A stretch of DNA of 59,199 nucleotides from Kineosporia sp. R_H_3 (GCF_002198675.1 NZ_MWLL01000184.1:1-59199), one strand, 5' to 3'. Counted from the first letter of the stretch, positions 18,204 through 34,661 are shown. Notes: generated by a model from the letters alone, not told the origin. Program-made: numbers and translations.

Positions 18204-18394
18204 CGGGCTTCGCCGCCCTTCCTCGCCGCGGTTTCGCCGTCACCGAGCTCGGCGACCTGCGGCGTAGTGGTCATGATGTCGTCCACGGACTCGAGGTCCA
18301 GGACGACGGGGTTGAAGGCCGGGATGCTGTGTCGCAGCGTCATCCGGCCCGTGGGAAGCGTGGACCGCAGGGGGACCAGCTCGAGGGTTGCCAT
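18200..18394 (-). CDS. Unrecognised 64-residue protein between rpsN and rpsH
   Basis: No member of the standard spc operon lies here. The ORF starts 6 nt after the rpsN stop and overlaps the rpsH start by 4 nt (ATGA). It overlaps no other gene and its codons have the same strong GC third-position bias as its neighbours. Sequence begins [18 protein letters not shown]; the middle has [17 protein letters not shown]; the end is [10 protein letters not shown]. It is mixed in charge with no membrane segment, zinc motif or basic rRNA-binding tail. No strong ribosome-binding site, so translation would be coupled to rpsN. I do not recognise a family; it could be a lineage-specific small protein or a translated leader for rpsH. 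Confidence 0.6.
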   Translation of the reverse strand: MATLELVPLRSTLPTGRMTLRHSIPAFNPVVLDLESVDDIMTTTPQVAELGDGETAARKGGEAR

Positions 18395-18400
18395 CGCCGG

Positions 18401-18586
18401 TTACCAGCTGCTCTTCGTCACGCCCGGCAGCTCGCCGCGGTGCGCCATCTCACGAAGGCACACGCGGCACAGGCCGAACTTCTTGTAGACCGAGTGCGGA
18501 CGGCCGCAGCGCTGGCAGCGCGTGTAGCCGCGGACGGCGAACTTGGGCTTGCGGTTGGCCTTGTTGATCAGTGCGGTCTTGGCCAC
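18401..18586 (-). CDS. rpsN: 30S ribosomal protein S14, type Z
   Basis: 61 residues, ATG. Short zinc-binding uS14 of the 30S head: [20 protein letters not shown] then [16 protein letters not shown], with the CxxC-x12-CxxC zinc knuckle intact. Many actinobacteria carry this form in the spc operon and a long zinc-free paralog elsewhere. It starts 1 nt after the rplE stop. Confidence 0.98.
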   Translation of the reverse strand: MAKTALINKANRKPKFAVRGYTRCQRCGRPHSVYKKFGLCRVCLREMAHRGELPGVTKSSW

Positions 18587-18587
18587 G

Positions 18588-19169
18588 TCAGTTCTCCTTG
18601 AAGGGGAAGCCGAGGTGACGCAGCAGCGCCCGACCCTCGTCGTCCGTCGTCGCGGTCGTCACGACGGTGATGTCCATGCCCCGGACCCGGTCGATGCGGT
18701 CCTGGTCGATCTCGTGGAACATCGACTGCTCGTTGAGACCGAACGTGTAGTTGCCCCGCCCGTCGAACTGCTTCGGCGACAGGCCGCGGAAGTCGCGGAT
18801 GCGCGGGAGCGCGACCGACAGCAGCCGGTCGAGGAACTCCCACATCCGGTCGCCGCGCAGCGTCACGTGACAGCCGATCGGCATGCCCTCGCGCAGCTTG
18901 AACTGCGCGATGGACTTGCGGGCCTTGGTGACCTGCGGCTTCTGGCCGGTGATCGCGGCCAGGTCGCGGATCGCGCCCTCGATCAGCTTGGAGTCACGGG
19001 CCGCCTCGCCGACGCCCATGTTGACGACGATCTTCACCAGACCGGGCGTCTGCATGACGTTCGGGTACGAGAAGTCCTTGCGGAGCGCCGGCGCGATCTC
19101 CTCGCGGTAGCGCGTCTTGAGCCGCGGCAGCACCTTCGTGCCGGTCGTCTCGACCGTGTCGCTCGTCAT
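18588..19169 (-). CDS. rplE: 50S ribosomal protein L5
   Basis: 193 residues, ATG sharing one base with the rplX stop (TGATG). uL5 carries 5S rRNA into the central protuberance and touches the P-site t[57 protein letters not shown] and [20 protein letters not shown] match the family. About ten extra residues precede the usual start. Confidence 0.97.
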   Translation of the reverse strand: MTSDTVETTGTKVLPRLKTRYREEIAPALRKDFSYPNVMQTPGLVKIVVNMGVGEAARDSKLIEGAIRDLAAITGQKPQVTKARKSIAQFKLREGMPIGCHVTLRGDRMWEFLDRLLSVALPRIRDFRGLSPKQFDGRGNYTFGLNEQSMFHEIDQDRIDRVRGMDITVVTTATTDDEGRALLRHLGFPFKEN

Positions 19170-19522
19170 CAGATGTCCTTACCCGAGCGCTTGGCGAACC
19201 GGACGCGCACGGTCTTGGTGCGGCCGTCGCGCTCGACGGTCTCGGTGCGGATGCCGACGCGGGTCGGCTTCTTCGTCTCCGGGTCCACCAGCGCGACGTT
19301 GCTGATGTGGATGGGGGCTTCCTGCGTGATGATGCCGCCGGTCTTCGCCCCGCGGCCCGAGGTGCCCACCTTGGTGTGCTTCTTGATCCGGTTGACGCCC
19401 TCGACGAGGACCCGGTTCGTCTCGACGTACACCGCGATGACCTTGCCCTGCTTGCCCTTGTTGGACTTGGGGCCGGAGATCACCTGGACGGTGTCGCCCT
19501 TCTTGATACGGATCTTCGCCAT
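19169..19522 (-). CDS. rplX: 50S ribosomal protein L24
   Basis: 117 residues, ATG. uL24 is an assembly initiator at the tunnel exit. KOW motif near the N-terminus: [20 protein letters not shown] then [20 protein letters not shown]; then [11 protein letters not shown] and [12 protein letters not shown]. The gene starts 1 nt after the rplN stop. Confidence 0.97.
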   Translation of the reverse strand: MAKIRIKKGDTVQVISGPKSNKGKQGKVIAVYVETNRVLVEGVNRIKKHTKVGTSGRGAKTGGIITQEAPIHISNVALVDPETKKPTRVGIRTETVERDGRTKTVRVRFAKRSGKDI

Positions 19523-19523
19523 G

Positions 19524-19892
19524 TCAGAGCACCTCCGGCGCGAGCGAGATGATCTTCATGAACTTCTTGTCGCGCAGCTCGCGGCCCACCGGGCCGAAGA
19601 TGCGGGTACCGCGGGGGTCCCCGTCGGCCCGCAGGATCACGGCTGCGTTCTCGTCGAAGCGGATGTACGAGCCGTCGGGACGGCGGCGCTCCTTGACCGT
19701 GCGGACGATGACCGCCTTGACGACGTCGCCCTTCTTGACGTTGCCGCCCGGGATCGCGTCCTTGACGGTCGCGACGATGACGTCGCCGATGCCCGCGTAG
19801 CGGCGACCGGAGCCACCGAGAACGCGGATGCAGAGAATCTCCTTGGCACCCGTGTTGTCGGCGACTCGCAGTCGCGACTCCTGCTGGATCAC
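19524..19892 (-). CDS. rplN: 50S ribosomal protein L14
   Basis: 122 residues, GTG at 19892. uL14 forms intersubunit bridge B8 and binds the silencing factor Rsf[41 protein letters not shown] and [20 protein letters not shown] are diagnostic. It follows rpsQ after 118 nt of non-coding sequence, the usual border between the S10 and spc operons; no clear promoter was identified in the gap. Confidence 0.97.
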   Translation of the reverse strand: MIQQESRLRVADNTGAKEILCIRVLGGSGRRYAGIGDVIVATVKDAIPGGNVKKGDVVKAVIVRTVKERRRPDGSYIRFDENAAVILRADGDPRGTRIFGPVGRELRDKKFMKIISLAPEVL

Positions 19893-20010
19893 TTCGTTTG
19901 CTCCTGTCGTCGCGCCGGTTCTCCCGCGAGGGAGCCTTGCGGAACTGAAATGGCAGTTGCCTGTGGCGCACGTCCGGCCGGGTCACCCCGGCCGGACGGC
20001 ACCGAACGTC

Positions 20011-20316
20011 TTACTTGGCCTTCTCGAGGACCTCGACCAGACGCCAGCGCTTCGTCGCCGACAGCGGCCGGGTCTCCATGATGAGCACGAGGTCGCCCAC
20101 GCCGGCGGTGTTCTGCTCGTCGTGCACCTTGACCTTGTGCGAACGCCGAAGGACCTTGCCGTAGAGCGGGTGCTTGACCCGGTCCTCCACCTCGACCACG
20201 ACGGTCTTCTGCATCTTGTCGCTCACGACGTAGCCGCGACGGGTCTTGCGGTACCCGCGCGTCTCCTCGGTCTCGCTGGTCTCGCTCACTGCAGCCTTCT
20301 CGCTCGTCTCGCTCAT
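20011..20316 (-). CDS. rpsQ: 30S ribosomal protein S17
   Basis: 101 residues, ATG at 20316 overlapping the rpmC stop (ATGA). uS17 is an OB-fold protein binding the 5' domain of 16S r[43 protein letters not shown] and [20 protein letters not shown] are typical. Residues 1-20 are an acidic Ser/Glu/Thr-rich extension with repeated SETSE, absent from E. coli S17. Last gene of the S10 unit. Confidence 0.97.
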   Translation of the reverse strand: MSETSEKAAVSETSETEETRGYRKTRRGYVVSDKMQKTVVVEVEDRVKHPLYGKVLRRSHKVKVHDEQNTAGVGDLVLIMETRPLSATKRWRLVEVLEKAK

Positions 20317-20546
20317 GCCTGCGGCCCCTCGGTGATGCCGAGCTCCCGCTCGCGCATGATGGTGTAGATCCGCGCGATGTCCTTGCGCACGGCGCGCAGG
20401 CGGCCGTGGCTCTCGAGCTGCCCGGTGGCCGACTGGAAGCGCAGGTTGAACAGCTCCTCCTTGGCCTTGCGGAGCTCCTCGACGAGACGATCGTCGTCGA
20501 AAGCCCGCAGGTTCTCCGGAGCCAGGTCCTTGGAACCCACTGCCAT
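20313..20546 (-). CDS. rpmC: 50S ribosomal protein L29
   Basis: 77 residues, ATG sharing one base with the rplP stop. uL29 is a two-helix protein beside the tunnel exit, near the docking site for trigger factor and [23 protein letters not shown] and [20 protein letters not shown] are diagnostic. Both ends touch neighbouring genes, so the set is coupled. Confidence 0.96.
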   Translation of the reverse strand: MAVGSKDLAPENLRAFDDDRLVEELRKAKEELFNLRFQSATGQLESHGRLRAVRKDIARIYTIMRERELGITEGPQA

Positions 20547-20965
20547 CAGAGGTCACCGCCCTCGCGCCGGACGATCCGGCACTTCATCGGCAGCTTGTGG
20601 ATGGCGCGGGTGAGCGCCTCACGAGCCACCTTCTCGCTGGGGAACGACAGCTCGAACATCACGCGGCCGGGCTTGATGTTCGCGATCCACCACTCGGGCG
20701 AGCCCTTGCCGGAACCCATGCGGGTCTCGGCGGGCTTCTTCGTGAGAGGACGGTCCGGGTAGATGTTGATCCAGACCTTGCCGCCACGCTTGATGTGGCG
20801 GGTCATCGCGATACGAGCGGCCTCGATCTGCCGGTTGGTCACGTACGCCGGCTCGAGGGCCTGGATGCCCCACTCGCCGAACGTCACAGCCGTGCCACCC
20901 TTCGCAGCGCCCGTACGGTCCGGGTGGTGCTGCTTGCGGTGCTTCACACGACGGGGGATGAGCAC
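20546..20965 (-). CDS. rplP: 50S ribosomal protein L16
   Basis: 139 residues, GTG at 20965. uL16 contacts the A-site tRNA and finishes 50S assembly. Typical stretches: [59 protein letters not shown] and [20 protein letters not shown]. Follows rpsC after 3 nt. Confidence 0.97.
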   Translation of the reverse strand: MLIPRRVKHRKQHHPDRTGAAKGGTAVTFGEWGIQALEPAYVTNRQIEAARIAMTRHIKRGGKVWINIYPDRPLTKKPAETRMGSGKGSPEWWIANIKPGRVMFELSFPSEKVAREALTRAIHKLPMKCRIVRREGGDL

Positions 20966-20968
20966 GGC

Positions 20969-21814
20969 TCAGGCCTCCGTTCCACTGGTCGGCTCGGCCG
21001 CGGCCGGAGCCTCGGCAGCCGGCGCGGCCGCGGCGGGGGCCGCGTCCTGACCGGGAGCGCTGTCGGGACGGCGACGCTGCGGACGGGCCGCGCGGTCGCC
21101 GCGCGGGCCGCCGTCACGGCCGCCCTCGCGCCGCGGAGCGCGCGGCGCAGCCGCCTGCTCGCGGGCGAGCTCGCGGCTCGTCACGTCACCCTTGTAGATC
21201 CAGACCTTCACGCCGATGCGGCCGAAGGTCGTGCGGGCCTCGTAGAAGCCGTAGTCGATGTTCGCGCGCAGCGTGTGCAGCGGCACACGACCCTCGCGGT
21301 AGAACTCCGACCGGCTCATCTCGGCGCCGCCGAGGCGGCCCGAGCACTGGACCCGGATGCCCTTGGCACCCGCGCGCAGCGACGACTGCATGCCCTTGCG
21401 CATCGCGCGCCGGAAGGACACGCGGCTCGCGAGCTGCTCGGCGATGCCCTGGGCGACCAGCTGCGCGTCGATCTCGGGGTTCTTGACCTCGAGGATGTTC
21501 AGCTGCACCTGCTTGCCCGTGAGCTTCTCGAGCTCGCCGCGGATGCGGTCGGCCTCCGCGCCGCGACGGCCGATGACGATGCCCGGCCGGGCGGTGTGGA
21601 TGTCGACGCGGACGCGGTCCCGCGTGCGCTCGATCTCGACACGGCTGATGCCTGCACGGTCCATGCCCTTGGACATGAGCTTGCGGATCGCCACGTCCTC
21701 CTTCACGTAGTCCCGGTAACGCTGACCGGTCTTCGTGGAGTCGGCGAACCAACGGCTCTTGTGCTCGGTGGTGATACCGAGGCGGAACCCGTGCGGGTTG
21801 ACCTTCTGCCCCAC
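20969..21814 (-). CDS. rpsC: 30S ribosomal protein S3
   Basis: 281 residues, GTG sharing one base with the rplV TAG stop. uS3 lines the mRNA entry tunnel with S4 and S5. [20 protein letters not shown] at the start, KH domain with [20 protein letters not shown], then GCQG-like region [20 protein letters not shown] and the C-terminal domain [20 protein letters not shown]. Residues after about 212 are an Arg/Gly then Ala/Pro-rich tail, about 50 residues longer than in E. coli. Confidence 0.97.
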   Translation of the reverse strand: MGQKVNPHGFRLGITTEHKSRWFADSTKTGQRYRDYVKEDVAIRKLMSKGMDRAGISRVEIERTRDRVRVDIHTARPGIVIGRRGAEADRIRGELEKLTGKQVQLNILEVKNPEIDAQLVAQGIAEQLASRVSFRRAMRKGMQSSLRAGAKGIRVQCSGRLGGAEMSRSEFYREGRVPLHTLRANIDYGFYEARTTFGRIGVKVWIYKGDVTSRELAREQAAAPRAPRREGGRDGGPRGDRAARPQRRRPDSAPGQDAAPAAAAPAAEAPAAAEPTSGTEA

Positions 21815-22224
21815 TATCGGGTCCTCCCCTTCGTACTCGACTTCGCCGCGGGCGATGCCCCGGCGCCGGACTTGGCCGGCCGCGGTGCGACCACGACCGT
21901 GATGTGGCTCGTGCGCTTGTTGATCCGGTACGCGCGACCCTGCGCACGTGGCCGGAAGCGCTTGAGCGTCGGGCCCTCGTCGACGTAGGCCGCCGACACG
22001 AAGAGCTCACGCTCGTCGAACGGCTCCGACGCCTTGTCGGCCTTCACCCGCGCGTTCGCGATCGCGCTCTGCACGACCTTGCGAACGGTCTCGCTCGCCG
22101 CCTGAGGGGCGAACTCGAGCACCGCGAGCGCCTGCTGGGCGTCCCGGCCACGAATGAGGTCCACGACGCGGCGGGCCTTCATGGGCGTGACGCGGACGTA
22201 CCGCGCCTGCGCCTTGGCTTCCAT
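21814..22224 (-). CDS. rplV: 50S ribosomal protein L22
   Basis: 136 residues from the ATG at 22224 ([20 protein letters not shown]), with AGGGGA upstream; a GTG eight codons earlier is less likely. uL22 forms part of the exit tunnel with its beta hairpin; RRFRPRAQ-like tip here reads [20 protein letters not shown]. The hairpin looks wild type. Residues after about 112 are a Lys/Ser/Ala/Gly-rich tail not seen in E. coli. Starts 66 nt after rpsS. Confidence 0.96.
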   Translation of the reverse strand: MEAKAQARYVRVTPMKARRVVDLIRGRDAQQALAVLEFAPQAASETVRKVVQSAIANARVKADKASEPFDERELFVSAAYVDEGPTLKRFRPRAQGRAYRINKRTSHITVVVAPRPAKSGAGASPAAKSSTKGRTR

Positions 22225-22290
22225 CGCTGTCCCCTTGCCTTCTACCACTGGGGTTGTCCTTGAGCTTTCTGTGAACGACCGGCCACCGCG

Positions 22291-22572
22291 TCAGCGGCGG
22301 CGGCCCTTACGGTCGTCCTTCTCGTGGCCGCGGAACGTCCGGGTCGGAGCGAACTCCCCCAGCTTGTGGCCGATCATCGACTCGGTGACGAACACCGGGA
22401 CGTGCTTGCGGCCGTCGTGCACCGCGAGCGTGTGACCCAGCATCCCCGGGATGATCATCGAGCGACGGGACCAGGTCTTGATGACGTTCTTGGTCCCCTT
22501 CTCGTTCTGCACGTCCACCTTCTTCTGGAGGTGGTCGTCGACGAAGGGGCCCTTCTTCAGACTGCGAGGCAT
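22291..22572 (-). CDS. rpsS: 30S ribosomal protein S19
   Basis: 93 residues, ATG. uS19 sits in the 30S head with S13 and near the A site. [40 protein letters not shown] and [20 protein letters not shown] match the family exactly. Follows rplB after 15 nt. Confidence 0.98.
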   Translation of the reverse strand: MPRSLKKGPFVDDHLQKKVDVQNEKGTKNVIKTWSRRSMIIPGMLGHTLAVHDGRKHVPVFVTESMIGHKLGEFAPTRTFRGHEKDDRKGRRR

Positions 22573-22587
22573 CGTTCAGGGCTCCTG

Positions 22588-23424
22588 TCAGCGCTTCTTG
22601 CCGGTACGACGGCGACGGACGATGAGGGAGTCGCTCGGCTTGTTCGGCTTGCGCGTACGACCCTCGGCCTGGCCCCAGGGGCTGACCGGGTGACGGCCGC
22701 CGGAGGTCTTGCCCTCACCACCACCGTGCGGGTGGTCGATGGGGTTCATGGCGACACCACGGACGGTCGGGCGCTTGCCCTTCCACCGCATACGGCCGGC
22801 CTTGCCCCAGTTGATGTTCGACTGCTCCGCGTTGCCGACCTCACCGATCGTCGCGCGGCAGCGGACGTCGACGTTGCGGATCTCGCCCGACGGCATGCGC
22901 AGCTGCGCGTAGGGGCCGTCCTTGGCGACGAGCTGCACCGAGGCCCCCGCGGAACGGGCGATCTTGGCGCCGCCGCCGGGGCGGAGCTCGATGGCGTGCA
23001 CGACCGTACCGACCGGGATGTTGCGCAGCGCGAGGCTGTTGCCCGGCTTGATGTCGGCCGACGGGCCGTTCTCGATGCGGTCACCCTGCGACAGCTTGTT
23101 CGGCGCGAGGATGTAGCGCTTCTCGCCGTCCGCGTAGTGCAGGAGCGCGATGCGCGCCGTGCGGTTGGGGTCGTACTCGATGTGCGCGACCTTGGCCGGC
23201 ACTCCGTCCTTGTCGTGACGACGGAAGTCGATGACGCGGTACGCACGCTTGTGGCCGCCGCCCTGGTGCCGCGTCGTGACACGACCGGCGTTGTTCCGCC
23301 CGCCGTTCTTCGACAGCGGACGGACGAGCGACTTCTCAGGCGTGGTCCGGGTGATCTCGACGAAGTCGGCGACGGACGAGCCACGTCGGCCCGGCGTCGT
23401 CGGCTTGTACTTACGGATTCCCAT
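22588..23424 (-). CDS. rplB: 50S ribosomal protein L2
   Basis: 278 residues, ATG. uL2 is needed for subunit joining and peptidyl transferase activity. [40 protein letters not shown] and the C-terminal block [20 protein letters not shown] with its essential His. Ends with [13 protein letters not shown]. Follows rplW after 35 nt. Confidence 0.98.
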   Translation of the reverse strand: MGIRKYKPTTPGRRGSSVADFVEITRTTPEKSLVRPLSKNGGRNNAGRVTTRHQGGGHKRAYRVIDFRRHDKDGVPAKVAHIEYDPNRTARIALLHYADGEKRYILAPNKLSQGDRIENGPSADIKPGNSLALRNIPVGTVVHAIELRPGGGAKIARSAGASVQLVAKDGPYAQLRMPSGEIRNVDVRCRATIGEVGNAEQSNINWGKAGRMRWKGKRPTVRGVAMNPIDHPHGGGEGKTSGGRHPVSPWGQAEGRTRKPNKPSDSLIVRRRRTGKKR

Positions 23425-23459
23425 GGGGTTTCAGTCCTCGAGTCAGATCAGCCGGGCCG

Positions 23460-23771
23460 TCAGGCGACCGGACCGCCGAAAATGTCGATGGTGCCGTCCT
23501 TGAGCGTGACGATCGCGCGCTTGGTGTGCTTGCGCTGACCGGTACCGAACTTGGTCCGGCGTGTCTTGCCCTGACGGTTGGCCGTGTTGACCGAGGACAC
23601 CGTGACGCCGAAGACAGCCTCGACGGCGCGCTTGATCTCGGACTTGTTCGCCCGCGGGTCGACGAGGAAGGTGTACTTCCCCTCGTCGAGGAGCCCGTAG
23701 CTCTTCTCGGAGACGACCGGCGCGAGCAGGATGTCGCGCGGGTCCTTGTGGACGTTGCCGATGGTGCTCAC
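23460..23771 (-). CDS. rplW: 50S ribosomal protein L23
   Basis: 103 residues from a GTG at 23771 overlapping the rplD stop (GTGA). uL23 is the docking site at the tunnel exit for trigger factor and [43 protein letters not shown] and [20 protein letters not shown] are diagnostic. A longer open frame reaches into rplD but the GTG gives the usual length. Confidence 0.97.
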   Translation of the reverse strand: MSTIGNVHKDPRDILLAPVVSEKSYGLLDEGKYTFLVDPRANKSEIKRAVEAVFGVTVSSVNTANRQGKTRRTKFGTGQRKHTKRAIVTLKDGTIDIFGGPVA

Positions 23772-24451
23772 AGCGCAGCCTCCTCGGTCTCGCTCTCGGA
23801 CGCGACGGCCTTGACGCCCTTGCCCTTGACCGGGCCGGCGACGAAGGCCTCGAGCGCACCGGCGGTGAACACCACGTCGTCGGAGACGAGCACGTCGTAG
23901 GTGTTCAGCTGGTCGGCGACGATCGCGTGGACCTGCTCGAGGTTGCGCAGGCTCTTCCACGCGACGTTGTCGTCACGCTCGACGACCACGAGCAGGTTCT
24001 TGCGGGTCGACACGTTGAGCAGCGCCGCGAGCGCCGACTTCGCCGACGGCTGCTCGCCCTCGACGAGGCTGGACAGCACGTGGATCCGGCCGTGACGGGC
24101 CCGGTCCGAGAGGGCGCCGCGCAGGGCGGCGGCCTTCATCTTCTTGGGCGTGCGCTGCGAGTAGTCCCGCGGCGTCGGGCCGTGGACGACCCCACCACCG
24201 GTGAACTGCGGCGCACGGGTCGAGCCCTGACGGGCGCGGCCGGTGCCCTTCTGCTTGTACGGCTTCCTGCCGCCGCCGGAGACCTCACCACGGTTCTTGG
24301 TGGAGGCCGTGCCCTGGCGCGCCGCGGCGAGCTGGGCGACGACGACCTGGTGGATCAGCGGGACGTTCGTCTGGACGTCGAACACCTCGTCGGGCAGGTC
24401 GGCCGTGCCGGCCTTCTTGCCCGTGGGGTCGAGCACGTCGACGGTCGCCAT
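23768..24451 (-). CDS. rplD: 50S ribosomal protein L4
   Basis: 227 residues, ATG 1 nt after the rplC stop. uL4 lines the tunnel constriction with L22; the extended loop contains [20 protein letters not shown]. It can repress the S10 operon in gammaproteobacteria; in actinobacteria this is not shown. [20 protein letters not shown] and [20 protein letters not shown] also match. C-terminus is slightly extended and acidic. Confidence 0.97.
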   Translation of the reverse strand: MATVDVLDPTGKKAGTADLPDEVFDVQTNVPLIHQVVVAQLAAARQGTASTKNRGEVSGGGRKPYKQKGTGRARQGSTRAPQFTGGGVVHGPTPRDYSQRTPKKMKAAALRGALSDRARHGRIHVLSSLVEGEQPSAKSALAALLNVSTRKNLLVVVERDDNVAWKSLRNLEQVHAIVADQLNTYDVLVSDDVVFTAGALEAFVAGPVKGKGVKAVASESETEEAAL

Positions 24452-24452
24452 G

Positions 24453-25097
24453 TCAGGCTCCCTTCGCAGCGGTCTTCACCAGGACGACGGCGCCCCGGGG
24501 GCCGGGGACGGCGCCCTTGATGAGGAGCAGCCCGCGCTCGGCGTCGACGGCGTGGACGGTGAGGTTCTGGGTGGTCTGGCGCTCGGCGCCCATCCGGCCC
24601 GCCATCCGGACGCCCTTGAAGACGCGACCGGGGGTCGCGCAGGCGCCGATGGAACCGGGCGAACGGTGCTTGCGCTGCGTGCCGTGGGAGGCGCCGAGGC
24701 CCTTGAAGCCGTGGCGCTTCATGACACCCGCGGTGCCCTTGCCCTTGGTACGGCCGACCACGTCGACGACCTGCCCGGACTCGAAGAGCTCGGCGGTCAC
24801 CTCCTGGCCCGGCGTGTACTCGCCCGCATCGGGCGTCCGGAGCTCGACGACGAAGCGGCGCGGAGTCACGCCTGCCTTCTCGAAGTGCCCCGACATCGGC
24901 TTGTTCACCTTGCGCGGGTCGATCGCCCCGAAGGCGATCTGCACGGCGTCGTAACCGTCGTTGTCTGCGGTGCGCACCTGGGTCACGACACACGGCCCGG
25001 CCTGGACGACGGTGACCGGCACGAGCTTGCCGGCGTCGTCCCAGACCTGCGTCATACCGAGCTTCTCGCCCAGGACACCCTTGATCTGCTTCGTCAT
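24453..25097 (-). CDS. rplC: 50S ribosomal protein L3
   Basis: 214 residues, ATG. uL3 starts 50S assembly and reaches the peptidyl transferase centre. [20 protein letters not shown] at the N-terminus, [20 protein letters not shown] in the long loop, [20 protein letters not shown] and [20 protein letters not shown] near the end. Follows rpsJ after 14 nt. Confidence 0.97.
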   Translation of the reverse strand: MTKQIKGVLGEKLGMTQVWDDAGKLVPVTVVQAGPCVVTQVRTADNDGYDAVQIAFGAIDPRKVNKPMSGHFEKAGVTPRRFVVELRTPDAGEYTPGQEVTAELFESGQVVDVVGRTKGKGTAGVMKRHGFKGLGASHGTQRKHRSPGSIGACATPGRVFKGVRMAGRMGAERQTTQNLTVHAVDAERGLLLIKGAVPGPRGAVVLVKTAAKGA

Positions 25098-25111
25098 GAC
25101 TGCGAGGTCCC

Positions 25112-25420
25112 TCAGAGCTTGATCTCGATGTCGACCCCGGCCGGGAGGTCGAGCCGCATGAGCGAGTCGACCGTCTTCGGCGTGGGGTTGATGATGTCGA
25201 TGAGCCGCTTGTGCGTGCGCATCTCGAAGTGCTCGCGGCTGTCCTTGTACTTGTGCGGAGAACGGATCACGCAGAACACGTTCTTCTCGGTCGGCAGCGG
25301 CACCGGGCCGGCCACGGACGCACCGGTACGAACGACCGTGTCGACGATCTTGCGCGCCGAACTGTCGATGACCTCGTGGTCGTAGGCCTTCAGCCGGATG
25401 CGGATCTTCTGTCCCGCCAT
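25112..25420 (-). CDS. rpsJ: 30S ribosomal protein S10
   Basis: 102 residues from the ATG at 25420; the longer frame upstream is non-coding leader. uS10 is in the 30S head and also acts with NusB and NusG in antitermination and transcription-translation coupling. [40 protein letters not shown] and [20 protein letters not shown] are diagnostic. First gene of the S10 operon, preceded by a leader of about 220 nt with an element shared with the str leader. Confidence 0.98.
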   Translation of the reverse strand: MAGQKIRIRLKAYDHEVIDSSARKIVDTVVRTGASVAGPVPLPTEKNVFCVIRSPHKYKDSREHFEMRTHKRLIDIINPTPKTVDSLMRLDLPAGVDIEIKL

Positions 25421-25645
25421 CGCTTCGCTGTGCTCTCTCTCTTCGATCCGGTGCTTCTCGTCACGGGTTCCTCGCGGCCGCCGACCGCCGTGGGTCTCCG
25501 ACCCCCGAGGTCGGGCGTGTCGCGCGCTTCGCACGGACTGGCCCCGGCACCTTCCGGTGCCTCGATCTCGAGATGGTCGTCGACCCGGCAGGAGCCGGAC
25601 AGCGGCGCGCAAGGCAAGGACCTCAGCGCACCGAACAACCTGAAC
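25421..25645 (-). promoter_or_regulatory. S10 operon leader with shared hairpin element
   Basis: Non-coding region upstream of rpsJ. It contains a 7-bp hairpin element at 25498-25524 that is identical at 26 of 27 positions to one at 30357-30383 in the str leader, at a similar distance from the start codon (78 and 85 nt), and an 11-nt match around the ribosome-binding site (25435-25445). A ribosomal-protein autoregulatory leader is possible. Confidence 0.6.
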
Positions 25646-25675
25646 AGTGTGCCAGAACCGGACAGCCCTTGGCGA
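25646..25675 (-). promoter_or_regulatory. Putative S10 operon promoter
   Basis: Minus strand TCGCCA (25675-25670), 18-nt spacer, CACACT (25651-25646). The match to consensus is moderate, but it is the only such pair in the tuf-rpsJ gap downstream of the tuf terminator. Confidence 0.35.
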
Positions 25676-25842
25676 ATCCGCCTCTGGACGCGCGCCCGGT
25701 GGGCGCGCACGTCGTGCTGTGGTGCTCCGCCGGCCCCGGAAGGGCGTCGGACGGCGCACCGGCGGGGTCACCGCCGGCCTGCCCTCCGCCGCCCGGAACC
25801 CCGGGCCCGCGGTGTGCGGCGCGCCCGCAGAGGGCGTGCCGC

Positions 25843-25880
25843 GGGCCGCCGCCCACCTCGTCAGAGGCGGGCGGCGGCCC
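25843..25880 (-). terminator. Terminator after tuf
   Basis: 17-bp stem (25843-25859 with 25864-25880, one G-T wobble) and a 4-nt loop, 6 nt after the tuf stop. It ends the str operon before the S10 leader. Confidence 0.75.
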
Positions 25881-25886
25881 GTGGGA

Positions 25887-27080
<1,194 letters not shown>

Positions 27081-27143
27081 GGTGGTCCTCCTGTTTGCGC
27101 TGTCGGGTGTTGGTGCTGCCTGACGTGATGGTCTTGGGGTTTG

Positions 27144-27174
27144 ACGCTAGGTGGTGCCGGGCCTGCTGGTCGAA
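27144..27174 (-). promoter_or_regulatory. tuf: Putative tuf promoter
   Basis: Minus strand TTCGAC (27174-27169), 19-nt spacer, TAGCGT (27149-27144), in the 167-nt gap between fusA and tuf; leader about 57 nt. A separate tuf promoter is common in actinobacteria. Confidence 0.35.
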
Positions 27175-27247
27175 CCGGTTACCGGTGGTGCCGGCGCTCC
27201 GGACCCGATCTGCCGACCGAGGCTCCCGAAGGGCGTGAGCCTGGGGC

Positions 27248-29350
<2,103 letters not shown>

Positions 29351-29396
29351 GGAAGTCTGCCTCGCCTCGTGTCGAAGTCGTCAGCCGGTGCGGGGT

Positions 29397-29421
29397 GCGG
29401 CGCGGGGGTGACCCGCGCCGC
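29397..29421 (-). terminator. Intercistronic hairpin rpsG-fusA
   Basis: 10-bp perfect stem (29397-29406 with 29412-29421), 5-nt loop, 5 nt after the rpsG stop. No T-run, so processing site, stabiliser or weak attenuator. Confidence 0.4.
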
Positions 29422-29425
29422 CGCG

Positions 29426-29896
29426 TCACCAGCGGTAGTGCGCGAAGGCCTTGTTGGACTCGGCCATCTTGTGCGTGTCCTCGCGACGCTTGACCGCGGC
29501 GCCGAGGCCGTTGCTCGCGTCGAGGATCTCGTTCATGAGCCGCTCGGTCATGGTCTTCTCGCGGCGCGCCTTGGAGTAGCCGACGAGCCAGCGCAGCGCC
29601 AGCGTCGTCGAGCGGCCGGCCTTGACCTCGATCGGCACCTGGTAGGTCGCACCGCCGACGCGGCGGCTCTTGACCTCGATGCTGGGCTTGACGTTGTCGA
29701 GCGCGCGCTTGAGCGTGATGACCGGGTCGGTACCGGTCTTCTCGCGGCAGCCCTCGAGTGCGCCGTAGACGATGCGCTCCGCGACGGACTTCTTGCCGTC
29801 GAGGAGAACCTTGTTGACGAGCTGGCTCACCAGCGGGGACCCGTAGACCGGGTCGACGATGAGCGGCCGCTTCGGGGCCGGACCCTTGCGGGGCAT
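29426..29896 (-). CDS. rpsG: 30S ribosomal protein S7
   Basis: 156 residues, ATG 1 nt after the rpsL stop. uS7 starts assembly of the 30S head and binds at the E site. [59 protein letters not shown] and the C-terminal NKAFAHYRW. In E. coli S7 represses the str operon. Confidence 0.98.
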   Translation of the reverse strand: MPRKGPAPKRPLIVDPVYGSPLVSQLVNKVLLDGKKSVAERIVYGALEGCREKTGTDPVITLKRALDNVKPSIEVKSRRVGGATYQVPIEVKAGRSTTLALRWLVGYSKARREKTMTERLMNEILDASNGLGAAVKRREDTHKMAESNKAFAHYRW

Positions 29897-29897
29897 G

Positions 29898-30272
29898 TCA
29901 GCTCTTCTCCTTCTTCGCGCCGTAACGGCTGCGGGCCTGCTTGCGGTTCTTCACGCCCTGGGTGTCGAGCGAGCCGCGGATGATCTTGTAGCGGACACCG
30001 GGAAGGTCCTTCACACGGCCACCGCGGACGAGCACGATCGAGTGCTCCTGGAGGTTGTGGCCGACGCCCGGGATGTACGCCGTGACCTCGATCTGGCTGG
30101 TGAGGCGGACACGCGCCACCTTGCGCAGCGCCGAGTTCGGCTTCTTCGGCGTCGTCGTGTAGACGCGGGTGCACACGCCGCGCCGCTGGGGGCTCCCCTT
30201 GAGGGCCGGCGTCTTCGTCTTGCCGACCTTGTCCTGGCGGCCCTTGCGGACCAGCTGCTGGATCGTGGGCAC
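29898..30272 (-). CDS. rpsL: 30S ribosomal protein S12
   Basis: 124 residues, GTG at 30272 with GGAG upstream. uS12 monitors codon-anticodon pairing in the decoding centre. [39 protein letters not shown] and [17 protein letters not shown]. Lys43, Lys88 and Pro91 are the normal residues, so the sequence carries no classic streptomycin-resistance change. First gene of the str operon, behind a long leader. Confidence 0.98.
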   Translation of the reverse strand: MPTIQQLVRKGRQDKVGKTKTPALKGSPQRRGVCTRVYTTTPKKPNSALRKVARVRLTSQIEVTAYIPGVGHNLQEHSIVLVRGGRVKDLPGVRYKIIRGSLDTQGVKNRKQARSRYGAKKEKS

Positions 30273-30526
30273 CGGTTCTCCGAACTCTCTCTTCGCCTCG
30301 AGCCGTGGCTCGTGTGGTCTTCCGTCGTGGGCGGCGGCTGCCGCACCGGGTGTTCCCCGACCCCCGGGGTCGGGCGTGTCGCGTCGTCCGCGCTGCGCTC
30401 CGGACCGGTTCCGAGAGGGAGTCGGTTGGAGCAGGCGCTCTGGCTGCCACGAGTCGCTGGACGTTTCGGCTCAGCGACCGCCCCGGGCAGCCGGGAAAGC
30501 CCGGGCAGACCCAGGCACGGATGTCG
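30273..30526 (-). promoter_or_regulatory. str operon leader with shared hairpin element
   Basis: About 250 nt of non-coding transcript before rpsL. Element 30357-30383 folds as a 7-bp hairpin with a 3-nt loop and matches the S10 leader element at 26 of 27 positions; the single difference turns a C-G closing pair into U-G, keeping the stem. The ribosome-binding region (30285-30295) also matches the S10 one over 11 nt. Confidence 0.6.
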
Positions 30527-30556
30527 AGGTTACCCGTCTGCCGCAGCGAGCGTCAA
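30527..30556 (-). promoter_or_regulatory. str operon promoter
   Basis: Minus strand TTGACG (30556-30551), 18-nt spacer, TAACCT (30532-30527), a good vegetative-sigma match. The -35 box overlaps the T-run of the rpoC terminator. Confidence 0.6.
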
Positions 30557-30582
30557 AACGGCCCCCGCCCCGTCGGCGGGTC
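30555..30582 (-). terminator. Intrinsic terminator after rpoC
   Basis: Hairpin of 6-7 bp GC (30564-30569 with 30575-30580) followed on the minus strand by GGGGGCCGTTTT; the T-run is at 30558-30555. It lies about 100 nt after the rpoC stop and runs into the str promoter. Confidence 0.55.
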
Positions 30583-30678
30583 CCCCGGCGGGTCGCCGAC
30601 GCCGGGCGGAGGAGGGCTGGTAGTGCCCTCCCCCACCGGCGCCGGCGACACCGTGGGAACAGTGCCCCGGCGACCGCG

Positions 30679-34557
<3,879 letters not shown>

Positions 34558-34661
34558 GACGCTGCCTGCTTTCTCGTGGTGGTGCTGTGTCTTTGCTCGA
34601 TGACTACGTAGCTGGCCGGCCGTGTGCGCCGCGGTCCGCGGCGTCCGTGCCGGACGGGGTG

